In this document: one piece after another, positions 15,792 through 22,984 of the stretch | How positions within the stretch are numbered: position 1 is the stretch's first letter | Layout: every line of letters starts with the position of its first letter | From: Oceanobacillus saliphilus | Lineage (GTDB): Bacteria; Bacillota; Bacilli; Bacillales; Amphibacillaceae | NCBI RefSeq assembly: GCF_023522835.1 | Contig: NZ_JALCZU010000001.1 | Span: 62,001 to 126,000, forward strand | DNA: 64,000 bases | Direction: 5' to 3' | Position numbers and translations under genes: made by a program | The notes under the pieces: generated by a model | The model's input: only the letters and a program-made list of their open reading frames with translations | Databases searched by the model: none | What the model was told of the DNA's origin: nothing

Positions 15792-16982
15792 CTATGAATG
15801 AACGGATTGTTTCTTTCGATAGTCTTCGAATGCACTTGTAGCAATTTGATTAATAACCATATCCGGATGTGGCGGATTATAGAGTCCACATTGTACATCT
15901 CTAAAATACCTTTCTAATGGGAGTTCTTTAGATAAAGCATTACCACCTGCAATATTCATGGCTAACTTAACGATTTCTAACGCGTTATTGCATACCGTAT
16001 ATTTTGCAATCGAAACTTCATTGAATAATTTATTTCTTAAATCTAACCGGCTATCCCACTTCTCCGCTAGGGAATAAAGATAATTACGTGCAACACTTAA
16101 ATGAATATCAATTTCACCAATTTTCTGTTTCACATGTGCTGCCTCTGAAATCACATTTCCTAGACTTGGCGAAAATTTATTTTCGGCATAATTAATAATA
16201 AAATCCCTTGCAGCAGAAGCAACACCAAGATAGATAGCTGGAATTTGTAATGTATAGGCACTACTATTACCTGAGAACCGATTCTCTTTTTCCGAATAGG
16301 AAAGAAGTGCGTGGCCTGGCACATGAACATTGTTCAACCCTACATCATGGCTACCAGTACTCCGCATTCCTAGTGCGTCCCACGTAGGAATAACACTTAC
16401 AGATTCATCTTTCTCTATTAAAAATTCAGCTACTTTGTCTTCTTCTTCAATGTAAGCTAGAACCGTAAAATGTTCTAAGATTGGTGACAATGTAGCGAAT
16501 GATTTTCTACCACTAATAACATATCCACCATCTGTTTTCGTAGCGATTGTTGTTGGCTTACTGCCTCTAACAATATTTCCTGCATTACTTTCAGTGGCAA
16601 AAACATTCAACAAGCTTCCTCGTTGTACAGCATCTTGGCACAACTTCTGAAAGATTTCCTCATTCCAAGGACGGTAATCTCTGAGACTAAAAAATGTCAT
16701 CAAATGCCACCCGACAGCTAAAGCTGTTGAACCTGATCCTTTAGCTAATTGTTCCTGAACCAATAAAATTTCATATAGCGAGAGCTCATCGCCACCATAT
16801 TCTTTGGGTATGGTTAACTTAAAATATCCTTCCTTTTCCAAAAGCTCAAAATGCTCAAAAGGAAAATCACCCGATTCATCGTACTTGGCAGCAGTTAATT
16901 GAATTTCACTAGAAAGTTTTTTTGCATAGTGTACGAGCTTTTCATCTTTAGAATTTCGAATATAATGATCTTGTTCATGCAT
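15792..16982 (-). CDS. Acyl-CoA dehydrogenase-like flavoprotein (SfnB/DszC type)
   Basis: Flavoprotein of 396 residues with the acyl-CoA dehydrogenase fold. The N-terminal helical part includes FPFEHFELLEKEGYFKLTIP and KEYGGDELSLYEILLVQEQLAKG. The middle beta-domain has ATESNAGNIVRG and ISGRKSFATLSP, and the C-terminal helical domain has ELPLERYFRDVQCGLYNPPHPD. The last motif and the sulfur context point to the SfnB/DszC monooxygenase branch rather than beta-oxidation. It is the first gene after the SAM riboswitch. With the NtaA-type partner it could form a two-step desulfurisation route, one enzyme oxidising sulfur and the other cleaving C-S. The start is the ATG at 16982, with GAGG eight bases upstream. 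Confidence 0.88.
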   Translation of the reverse strand: MHEQDHYIRNSKDEKLVHYAKKLSSEIQLTAAKYDESGDFPFEHFELLEKEGYFKLTIPKEYGGDELSLYEILLVQEQLAKGSGSTALAVGWHLMTFFSLRDYRPWNEEIFQKLCQDAVQRGSLLNVFATESNAGNIVRGSKPTTIATKTDGGYVISGRKSFATLSPILEHFTVLAYIEEEDKVAEFLIEKDESVSVIPTWDALGMRSTGSHDVGLNNVHVPGHALLSYSEKENRFSGNSSAYTLQIPAIYLGVASAARDFIINYAENKFSPSLGNVISEAAHVKQKIGEIDIHLSVARNYLYSLAEKWDSRLDLRNKLFNEVSIAKYTVCNNALEIVKLAMNIAGGNALSKELPLERYFRDVQCGLYNPPHPDMVINQIATSAFEDYRKKQSVHS

Positions 16983-17141
16983 TGAAAAAACCTCATTTCT
17001 GTATTTTTTTGTTCATTACATCCACTTATTTTCTTTTCTAGATCAATTAGATAATCATCGAAAAAAATATAAAAACTCCTGTTGATTTTCAATCGCCACT
17101 TATAACAAGTTTCCCTATAAAATTACTCTGTTTAAATCCAT

Positions 17142-17174
17142 AAAAAACCCCCTTCAATAAATAAGAAGAGGGTT
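17142..17174 (-). terminator. Rho-independent terminator of the SAM riboswitch
   Basis: On the minus strand AACCCTCTTC and GAAGGGGGTT form a 10-bp stem followed by TTTT. It lies just downstream of the SAM aptamer and is its expression platform. Confidence 0.85.
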
Positions 17175-17194
17175 AAAAGGATTTTTTATCTCTT

Positions 17195-17294
17195 CTTATC
17201 TTTCAAGCCTAAGCTTGCTGGAATTGGCATAGTACTAGTAAATAGCCTACTGCCGAGGTATCAATGGGCCAGTCCCTCCACCTCTCTGGATAAG
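17195..17294 (-). promoter_or_regulatory. SAM-I (S-box) riboswitch
   Basis: The minus strand reads CTTATCCAGAGAGGTGGAGG, then GACTGGCCC, GATACCTCGGCA, a variable P3 arm, GCCAATTCCAGCAA and finally GAAAGATAAG, which closes P1 with the opening CTTATC. All are core S-box elements in the right order. With the terminator at 17142-17174 it should switch off the sulfur operon when SAM is abundant. Confidence 0.96.
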
Positions 17295-17547
17295 AAAAAT
17301 TTCAAATTAAATTGTTGAACTAAACTTTAGAGCATTTATTATTTAATGTCAAGTGAATTTTTAGAATCTTTAATATTAGCTGACTTTATAGGAGCTGGTG
17401 CCGCGTCCTTTTTCCCATCTGCTTCCCTTTCCCTTCCCCGGTTTTTGTAAGTAATTGTCGTACGATTATCTATAAAAACGCATTTTAATTTTGTTATAAT
17501 TCATACAATGCAAAATAAAATGATAACTATAAAATGGAGTTGATAAG

Positions 17548-18708
17548 ATGTCTTTACGATCTATTCCTTTTTTACTTTGCTTTTCCGTTCTTTTCTCTCA
17601 CCAACCGTATCAACATCCATTTATCGAAAAGGTACAGAAAGTTATTATACCCGACATGCTTAATGGAGATTATTTAAAGACTGTAGATTTTTCAGCAATT
17701 GTTGATAAAGTAACTAACTATGAAAATACGGTAACGATCAGTGCAGCGGGTGATGTCACGATTGGCAGTGATGATAGCTTTGGATATCATGGGACATTCC
17801 ATCATGAAGTGGACGTTTCTGGCCTTGAGCACTTCGGGAAAAATATTGCCCCCATCTTTCATGACGACGACTTGACAATTGTTAATCTAGAAACCACATT
17901 AACTTCCAGCCATCATAAAGCTGAGAAAACATTTCGGTTTGCGGGAAAACCTTCCTATACCGAAATTTTAAATTTATCGGGTATAGAAGCGGTAAATCTC
18001 GCTAACAATCACACGTATGATTATCTGGAAAAAGGCTACGAGGATACGATTATGAATCTCGGTACATATCATATTGATTCGTTCGGGTATGACAGGTTTT
18101 TGTTGAAAGAAATAAATGGCATAACCATTGGTGCTTTTGGATATAACGGGTGGAATGATACAAATGAAGTACGTCAGCAAATTGAAGGTGATATCGCCTC
18201 TCTTAAAGAACAAGGTGCACAAATCGTCATTGCTAACTTTCATTGGGGAGAGGAGCGGCATTATCATCCAAATGCTACACAGCAATCTCTCGGTAGGTTC
18301 ACCATTGATGCTGGCGCAGATTTAGTGCTTGGTCACCATCCACACGTAGTACAAGGAATTGAGGAATATCAATCAAAATATATTGTCTATAGTCTTGGAA
18401 ACTTTATGTTTGGCGGAAACCGAAATCCGGATGACAAGGATACATTTATTTTCCAGCAAACTTTCCATTTTGCCTCTGATGAGCTAACGGATACGAAGGA
18501 TATAAGGATTATCCCAACAAGTATTTCTTCCGTTACAGAACGAAATAACTACCAACCGACTCCATTGGAAGGAATGGAAGCTGAACGTGTGCTGAATAAA
18601 ATCTTAACGCTAAGTAATGATATTCCCGAGAATGAATTTGCTTATCAAGAACCTAGTGTAGACGAAAGTAATGCTGTACTTTCCAGTGTCGGTTCGTTTG
18701 TTAGATAG
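17548..18708 (+). CDS. CapA family metallophosphatase-like protein
   Basis: CapA/PgsA-type protein, 386 residues, with a hydrophobic N-terminus (RSIPFLLCFSVLFSH) that likely anchors it outside the membrane. The calcineurin-like core is visible: ISAAGDVTIGSD (near 63-74), IVNLETTLTSS, AVNLANNHTYDYL, IANFHWGEERHYHPNA and LGHHPHVVQGIE, which supply the Asp, Asn and His metal ligands. Family members act in poly-gamma-glutamate synthesis or export, or modify surface polymers. No capB/capC genes lie nearby, so a different surface role is likely. The ribosome site is GGAG ahead of the ATG at 17548. A single 52-bp-type repeat begins right after the stop. Confidence 0.85.
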   Translation: MSLRSIPFLLCFSVLFSHQPYQHPFIEKVQKVIIPDMLNGDYLKTVDFSAIVDKVTNYENTVTISAAGDVTIGSDDSFGYHGTFHHEVDVSGLEHFGKNIAPIFHDDDLTIVNLETTLTSSHHKAEKTFRFAGKPSYTEILNLSGIEAVNLANNHTYDYLEKGYEDTIMNLGTYHIDSFGYDRFLLKEINGITIGAFGYNGWNDTNEVRQQIEGDIASLKEQGAQIVIANFHWGEERHYHPNATQQSLGRFTIDAGADLVLGHHPHVVQGIEEYQSKYIVYSLGNFMFGGNRNPDDKDTFIFQQTFHFASDELTDTKDIRIIPTSISSVTERNNYQPTPLEGMEAERVLNKILTLSNDIPENEFAYQEPSVDESNAVLSSVGSFVR

Positions 18709-18714
18709 AAGGCT

Positions 18715-18767
18715 TTTTTCGCCATGATGAAAGTCATTTTTACAGCTTTCCTTTTAACTTTGAGCTT
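18715..18767 (+). repeat. Single degenerate copy of the 52-bp palindromic repeat
   Basis: CATGATGAAAGTCATTTTTA and CAGCTTTCCTTTTAACTTTGA match the right half and spacer of the array consensus. It sits within about 10 bases of the capA-like stop codon, in the same orientation as the arrays. Confidence 0.65.
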
Positions 18768-18856
18768 AATAATCAAATCTGTTATAAACTACTTTTTTAT
18801 AGATGTAATGTAACAGCCTACAGTATAAAACTCCGTCTATACTATTAGAAATATTC

Positions 18857-18885
18857 TGGTCCAAGGTTCCTATCCCCTTGGACCA
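18857..18885. terminator. Strong hairpin between capA-like gene and usp
   Basis: TGGTCCAAGG and CCTTGGACCA form a perfect 10-bp stem. Only TTGCT follows on the plus strand, so it is a poor intrinsic terminator, but it may end or protect the capA-like transcript or belong to the usp leader. Confidence 0.4.
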
Positions 18886-18910
18886 TTGCTAGTAATTAAT
18901 GTTATATTAT

Positions 18911-18937
18911 CTTTAATCATGCATTACATGATTAAAG
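18911..18937 (+). promoter_or_regulatory. Leader hairpin overlapping the usp ribosome site
   Basis: CTTTAATCATG and CATGATTAAAG form a perfect 11-bp stem with a 5-base loop. The 3' arm runs into the AAAGGGG ribosome site (18934-18940), so the folded form should reduce translation of the stress-protein gene. The base composition (mostly A-U pairs) would melt with heat. A regulatory role is inferred. Confidence 0.5.
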
Positions 18938-18951
18938 GGGATTTCGACAAA

Positions 18952-19392
18952 ATGACAGTTCATTATAAAAGTATTTTAGTAGCTGTAGATGGTTCTAAAG
19001 AGGCGGAATATGCGTTTCGTAAATCACTTGATGTTGCATATGAACATCAAGGATCACAATTAAACATCGTTAACATTATTGATACGCGCTTCTTGGGACC
19101 TCTTGATAAAGAACTTGCTGTAGAAGTCAAAGAAAAATCTCGACAAACATTAGATCGATATAAAGCACGCGCGGCAGCTTTTCGTGTTGAAAATGTGAAT
19201 ATCATTATCGAATATGGTTCACCTAGAATAATGATTCCAAATGAGATTGCTACATTAGTAGATGCAGACTTAATTATTTGTGGTGCTACAGGGCGCACGC
19301 AAGTAGAGCGCTACTTGATAGGTTCGGTATCTCAAGCAATCGTCCGTTCAGCCAAATGCGATGTTTTAGTCATCCGTACGCCAGCTTCATAA
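18952..19392 (+). CDS. Universal stress protein (UspA family)
   Basis: Cytoplasmic stress protein, 146 residues. The start is the ATG at 18952 (MTVHYKSILVAVDGSKEA); the open frame extends upstream to 18886 but that part would include the leader hairpin. The first strand YKSILVAVDGS carries the conserved Asp. The C-terminal nucleotide-binding motif G-2x-G-9x-G-(S/T) is intact: GATGRTQVERYLIGSVSQAI. It therefore belongs to the ATP-binding class. It is monocistronic, ended by a strong bidirectional terminator shared with the convergent DUF2798 gene. Confidence 0.93.
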   Translation: MTVHYKSILVAVDGSKEAEYAFRKSLDVAYEHQGSQLNIVNIIDTRFLGPLDKELAVEVKEKSRQTLDRYKARAAAFRVENVNIIIEYGSPRIMIPNEIATLVDADLIICGATGRTQVERYLIGSVSQAIVRSAKCDVLVIRTPAS

Positions 19393-19393
19393 T

Positions 19394-19432
19394 AAAAAGC
19401 GCTCAGACTTTTTTAAAGACTGAGCGCTTTTT
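19394..19432. terminator. Bidirectional Rho-independent terminator
   Basis: AAAAAGCGCTCAG and CTGAGCGCTTTTT form a 12-13-bp stem flanked by A and U runs, so it works in both directions. It separates the usp gene from the convergent DUF2798 gene. Confidence 0.92.
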
Positions 19433-19433
19433 A

Positions 19434-19949
19434 TTAGATAATTTGTGTATTCGTTTGAACTGCGGCTTTTCTATCTTGCGCTGCGTGCATTTTAACCATG
19501 ACGAAACGCGCAAATGGCTGGATCACTACACTCTCCAAAAATAGAGCAATAACAAAGTTACGAGGCCAGATTTGGATAAAGTGAGCAAAAATATCTTTTG
19601 TGAAGCCATTTCCAAGGATATCTCCAATAATTGTCATGGTAAATGACATCCCTAATACGGTAAAAATAGTACGGAACATAATGCGAGCAGCAAAACCGTC
19701 TGTTTGCGAAATAAATTTTGATGATAAAAATTCGGCAAAGCGACCGATTGCTAGTGGTTCAATAATCATAACGATAACCCAAATAATCGGTAACAAGATT
19801 AACATGTTCATTGCAACATCTTTATTAAATTCTCCAGCTGCAAGGATGATGTTGATCGATCCCATCATTAGTACGGATAATGTTACAATAATTGCGCCGA
19901 ATATCGCGCCCTCTTTGCCGTTTTTTGGTAGTCTGTTGTCTTGATGCAT
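19434..19949 (-). CDS. DUF2798 family membrane protein
   Basis: Integral membrane protein of about 171 residues with four hydrophobic segments arranged as two DUF2798 repeats: GAIFGAIIVTLSVLMMGSIN with MLILLPIIWVIVMIIEPLAI, then MFRTIFTVLGMSFTMTIIGD with NFVIALFLESVVIQPFARFV. The function of the family is unknown. The start is the ATG at 19949, with GAAAGGAAA ten bases upstream. It lies just downstream of a TetR regulator on the same strand; such TetR-DUF2798 pairs recur in Firmicutes, which suggests a drug- or stress-responsive membrane protein. Confidence 0.85.
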   Translation of the reverse strand: MHQDNRLPKNGKEGAIFGAIIVTLSVLMMGSINIILAAGEFNKDVAMNMLILLPIIWVIVMIIEPLAIGRFAEFLSSKFISQTDGFAARIMFRTIFTVLGMSFTMTIIGDILGNGFTKDIFAHFIQIWPRNFVIALFLESVVIQPFARFVMVKMHAAQDRKAAVQTNTQII

Positions 19950-20123
19950 AGTTTGTTTTTTTCCTTTCAAAATCAAATAGTTGATACCAACGCTAAATAC
20001 ATAAGCAAATACAGTGATGAATAAGCAAATAATAAATCACGCTTTGGTATGAATAAACGTCAGGCATATCAAACAAAGATGCAATCAGTCTAACAAACGC
20101 ACGTAATAACGGATCTGTCTTAT

Positions 20124-20687
20124 TTATTTGTTCACTTTTAAAATACTCGGTAATAATGTGGCAATTGTTTTCAATGGGGTTGCGGATTTTTGAGTTATAC
20201 AAAGCATAATGGCACCCTCAATCGAAGTGGTCAACAACATTGCGATAGCAGAAGCTGATTCATTTGAATAGCCTTCTGTCATAAGTTTCTCATGATAAAT
20301 TGCCTGCATGTTTTCATATAGAGCACTACAAGCAATGCGGACCGGCTCACTCATCGTGGCCATTTCACTGACAATGCTGCTAAATGTATAACCGATAATG
20401 GTGCCGTTTTTTTCAAAGTTACCAATTAACTTATCGATCATGGAAAGGATGGCGTCCTCTGTAGATAAGTGCCTACTAAAAATAGCTTCGATGTCTGTTG
20501 TAATGTCTTCATTTAAACCGTGTAAACAAGTAATCAATAATTCTTCTTTTCCATTTGGAAAATGATGATAAAGCGCTCCTTTTGTAACATTACAAGCTTT
20601 TAAAATCTCGTTAAGTCCAACATTTTTATAACCCTTTTGTTGAAAAAGAGTTGTAGCAGTATCAATTAATAGCGATTTTGTATCCAT
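20124..20687 (-). CDS. TetR/AcrR family transcriptional regulator
   Basis: Repressor of 187 residues. The N-terminal helix-turn-helix is clear: IDTATTLFQQKGYKNVGLNE and ILKACNVTKGALYHHFPNGK (about 7-47), with the family's typical YHHF. The C-terminal ligand domain (IIGYTFSSIVSEMATMSEPV) resembles the YxaF/LmrA-type TetR_C domain. The start is the ATG at 20687 (MDTKSLLID) with AGGAGA upstream. It precedes the DUF2798 gene and probably regulates it and itself. The upstream region is occupied by the 52-bp repeat array, so its promoter lies in only about 140 bases. Confidence 0.9.
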   Translation of the reverse strand: MDTKSLLIDTATTLFQQKGYKNVGLNEILKACNVTKGALYHHFPNGKEELLITCLHGLNEDITTDIEAIFSRHLSTEDAILSMIDKLIGNFEKNGTIIGYTFSSIVSEMATMSEPVRIACSALYENMQAIYHEKLMTEGYSNESASAIAMLLTTSIEGAIMLCITQKSATPLKTIATLLPSILKVNK

Positions 20688-20828
20688 ATTCGATGTATTT
20701 CTCCTAACATACCAACGGGTCTGTTTTGTAGTATAACAGACTTTTGCCGAAATTATAGTTATTAGTTTTTTCAAATTTCAGGAGGACAGGGTGTAATGAG
20801 CTAAATACTTTTATTTGATTGATTTTAG

Positions 20829-21515
20829 TGGGGTTTTGCTTTTTATGATGAAGGTCATTTCTATGGCTTTTTGTGATTGCTTTGGTCTTCTTAGTCTTAA
20901 TGAAGATCATTTCTACGGCATTTTCTTCGCGCTTTGATCTTCATTGCACGGTTGAAGTTCATTTCAACAGCTTTCCTGCTCGCTTTGATCTTCATCACCC
21001 TGATGAAGATCATTTCAACAGCTTTTTTTCTTACTTTGATCTTCATAGCCTTGATGAAGATCATTTCTACGGCTTTTTCTGCGCTCTTTGATCTTCATCA
21101 CCTTGATGAAGGTCATTTCCACAGCTTTCCCTGCTCGCTTTGATCTTCATCACCATAATGAAGGTCATTTCAACAACTTTTCCTGCTCGCTTTGATCTTC
21201 ATCGCCTTGATGAAGGTCATTTCTACGGCTTTCCCCAATCGCTTTGATCTTCATCGCCATCATGAAAATCATTTCAACAGCTTCACCTGCTCGCTTTGAT
21301 CTTCATCGCCATCATGAAGATCATTTCCACAGCTTCACCTGTTCTCTTTGATCTTCATCACCATAATGAAGTTCATTTCAACAGCTTTTCCTACTCGCTT
21401 TGACCTTCATAGCCTTGATGAAGTTCATTTCAACAGCTTTTCCTGCTCGCTTTGATCTTCATCGCCATAATGAAGATCATTTCCACAATTTCACCTGCTC
21501 ACGTTAATCTTCATC
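20829..21515 (+). repeat. Array 1 of 52-bp palindromic tandem repeats, about 13 units
   Basis: Unit starts (TTTGATCTTCAT or variants) fall at 20881, 20933, 20984, 21035, 21087, 21139, 21191, 21243, 21295, 21347, 21399, 21451 and 21503, i.e. 52-bp steps with two of 51. A half unit precedes the first. Each unit has a hairpin arm GATCTTCAT, a 4-6 base loop, ATGAAGATC or ATGAAGGTC, then a conserved spacer (ATTTCNACAGCTTTTCCTGC). The spacers are as conserved as the arms, so this is a tandem repeat and not CRISPR. The last unit ends directly at the stop codon of the LCP gene. Confidence 0.95.
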
Positions 21516-22466
21516 TTATTCAACCGCAGCATCCTGAATATTCAAGTGCTTCTTCAGCACCTCTGACTGCTTTGCCCGCTCTTCCTCTGGCACTATATAA
21601 TAAAAGACATCCTCTTCTTCCCTGCCGCTTCCTTCCAATTGGATTTGATCGATATTATGCCTAGTTTGGGCATAGTTTGCTCGAATTTCCTTCATATTAT
21701 CAAACGTTAAATTGGTTTTAACATTGTCGCCAATCACATCTAATATACTTCCATAGTTTGTGAGCGTTTCGATATGCACCGCTTCTTTGATAAAAGCCTG
21801 AATGATTTTACGCTGGCGTTCTTGTCGGCCCAAGTCTCCCTGTGGGTCTAGAGAGCGCATACGAGAATACTTGAGAGCCTCTTCACCGTCTAAATTAATT
21901 TCGCCGACAGGAAAGTCTGTCCCGTCATAGAAAAAGTCCAACGTGTTTTTGACCGTCACACCACCAACAGCATCTACAAGATCTTTAAATCCTTCCATAT
22001 CAACTTCCACATAGTAGTCAATCGGGACATCCAGGAAGTTTTCAATCGTTTTAATAGTGATGTCAACCCCTCCATATGTATACGAATGGTTAATCTTATC
22101 CTTTGTTTCTTTACCGATCATTTCCGTGTAAGTATCACGGGGTACACTTAACATTTTAATTGATTCGTCTTCTGGATTTGCCGTTAATAGAATTAATGAA
22201 TCCGGGCGCCCACGGTCTCCTTCTCGCTCGTCTACTCCAAGCAACAAAATCGAGATAGGATCCCCCTCTGATAAGTTAATCACACGCTGTTCTGCCTCTG
22301 TACGTTGCAGTGGTTCATGCGTTTTTTTGAGTGTTTCGGTAACAGAGTTATATACGGAAAATCCATAAGCTCCTGCACCTAAAATAAGAATGAAAATGAT
22401 TCCAAGTGTAATTTTAAGGCCTAGATTCCTTTTTTTTCGCGATGGAGATGTGCTTTTCCTTTTCAT
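21516..22466 (-). CDS. LCP (LytR-CpsA-Psr) family cell-wall ligase
   Basis: Membrane-anchored enzyme of 316 residues that transfers wall teichoic acid or another anionic polymer from its lipid carrier to peptidoglycan. A basic N-terminus (KRKSTSPSRKKR) precedes one membrane helix (ITLGIIFILILGAGAYGFSV). The LCP domain follows: ISILLLGVDEREGDRGRPDS, LILLTANPEDESIKMLSVPR, DTYTEMIGKETKDKINHSYT and EALKYSRMRSLDPQGDLGRQ with ERQRKIIQA. The Arg and Asp residues that bind the pyrophosphate are present. The ribosome site is AAAGGAAG ahead of the ATG at 22466. It resembles TagU-type members. Its stop codon abuts repeat array 1. Confidence 0.93.
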   Translation of the reverse strand: MKRKSTSPSRKKRNLGLKITLGIIFILILGAGAYGFSVYNSVTETLKKTHEPLQRTEAEQRVINLSEGDPISILLLGVDEREGDRGRPDSLILLTANPEDESIKMLSVPRDTYTEMIGKETKDKINHSYTYGGVDITIKTIENFLDVPIDYYVEVDMEGFKDLVDAVGGVTVKNTLDFFYDGTDFPVGEINLDGEEALKYSRMRSLDPQGDLGRQERQRKIIQAFIKEAVHIETLTNYGSILDVIGDNVKTNLTFDNMKEIRANYAQTRHNIDQIQLEGSGREEEDVFYYIVPEEERAKQSEVLKKHLNIQDAAVE

Positions 22467-22984
22467 TCGGACACTTCCTTTGCAGTGATTTCATTTCATT
22501 TTAGCATCTAAAAAAAAAGAAGGGTATTAGACAAAATGCCCAGAGAATCGACAACATGTCGGTTTTTCCTACAATCGGTATATTTGGCCTGGTTAGTAGG
22601 AACCCCCCTTTGTTACCAATACATTTCTTCCAGATTAAGATTTATTAAAACTAGATAAAGAATCATTAATATATTAAAAAATCGGATGTAATTACACCGG
22701 ATTTTCCTTCGTTAAACGATAAAAAGCGCATCTCAAAGTGAAAAAAGGGCTAGAAAACACGCCTTTTAGGTAATTATGCCGGGGCGGAACCCTTGGAAGC
22801 TGGATAGAATAGCATATTGTTTCCGTTAAACTCTCTTGTTACACTTTAGTGGGAAAGATTGGCAGAACCTTCCTTCCAATCTGAAAAACGACATAAGTTG
22901 TGAAAAATGCACAAAGAATCTATTCCATAAAAAAAAGTCGATTTTTGTAGGTTGTAAAAATAATAATATGAGGTAGATAACAAC
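22467..22984. other. Divergent intergenic region with G-rich motif
   Basis: Divergent promoter region for the LCP gene (minus) and the exopolysaccharide fusion gene (plus). A conserved-looking patch at about 22745-22800 has AAAAAGGGC and GCCTTTT arms, then GGGGCGGAACCCT. The latter 13 bases recur on the opposite strand near 30250. I looked for a c-di-GMP or c-di-AMP riboswitch here and could not match any. GAGG at 22970 serves the plus-strand gene. Confidence 0.4.

Noticed and set aside
20873-21143. Small proteins encoded inside the repeat array (LHHLDEGHFHSF-like)
   Set aside because: The 52-bp unit is not a multiple of three, so any frame shifts in each unit. These frames are by-products of the repeats.
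20829-21515. CRISPR array
   Set aside because: Repeats with a regular period suggested CRISPR, but the spacer parts are as conserved as the arms, the period has no variable inserts and no cas genes are in the window.
22740-22830. Second-messenger riboswitch upstream of the exopolysaccharide gene
   Set aside because: Tempting given the gene and the GGGGCGGAACCC patch, but I could not match conserved cores of c-di-GMP-I, c-di-GMP-II or ydaO-type riboswitches.
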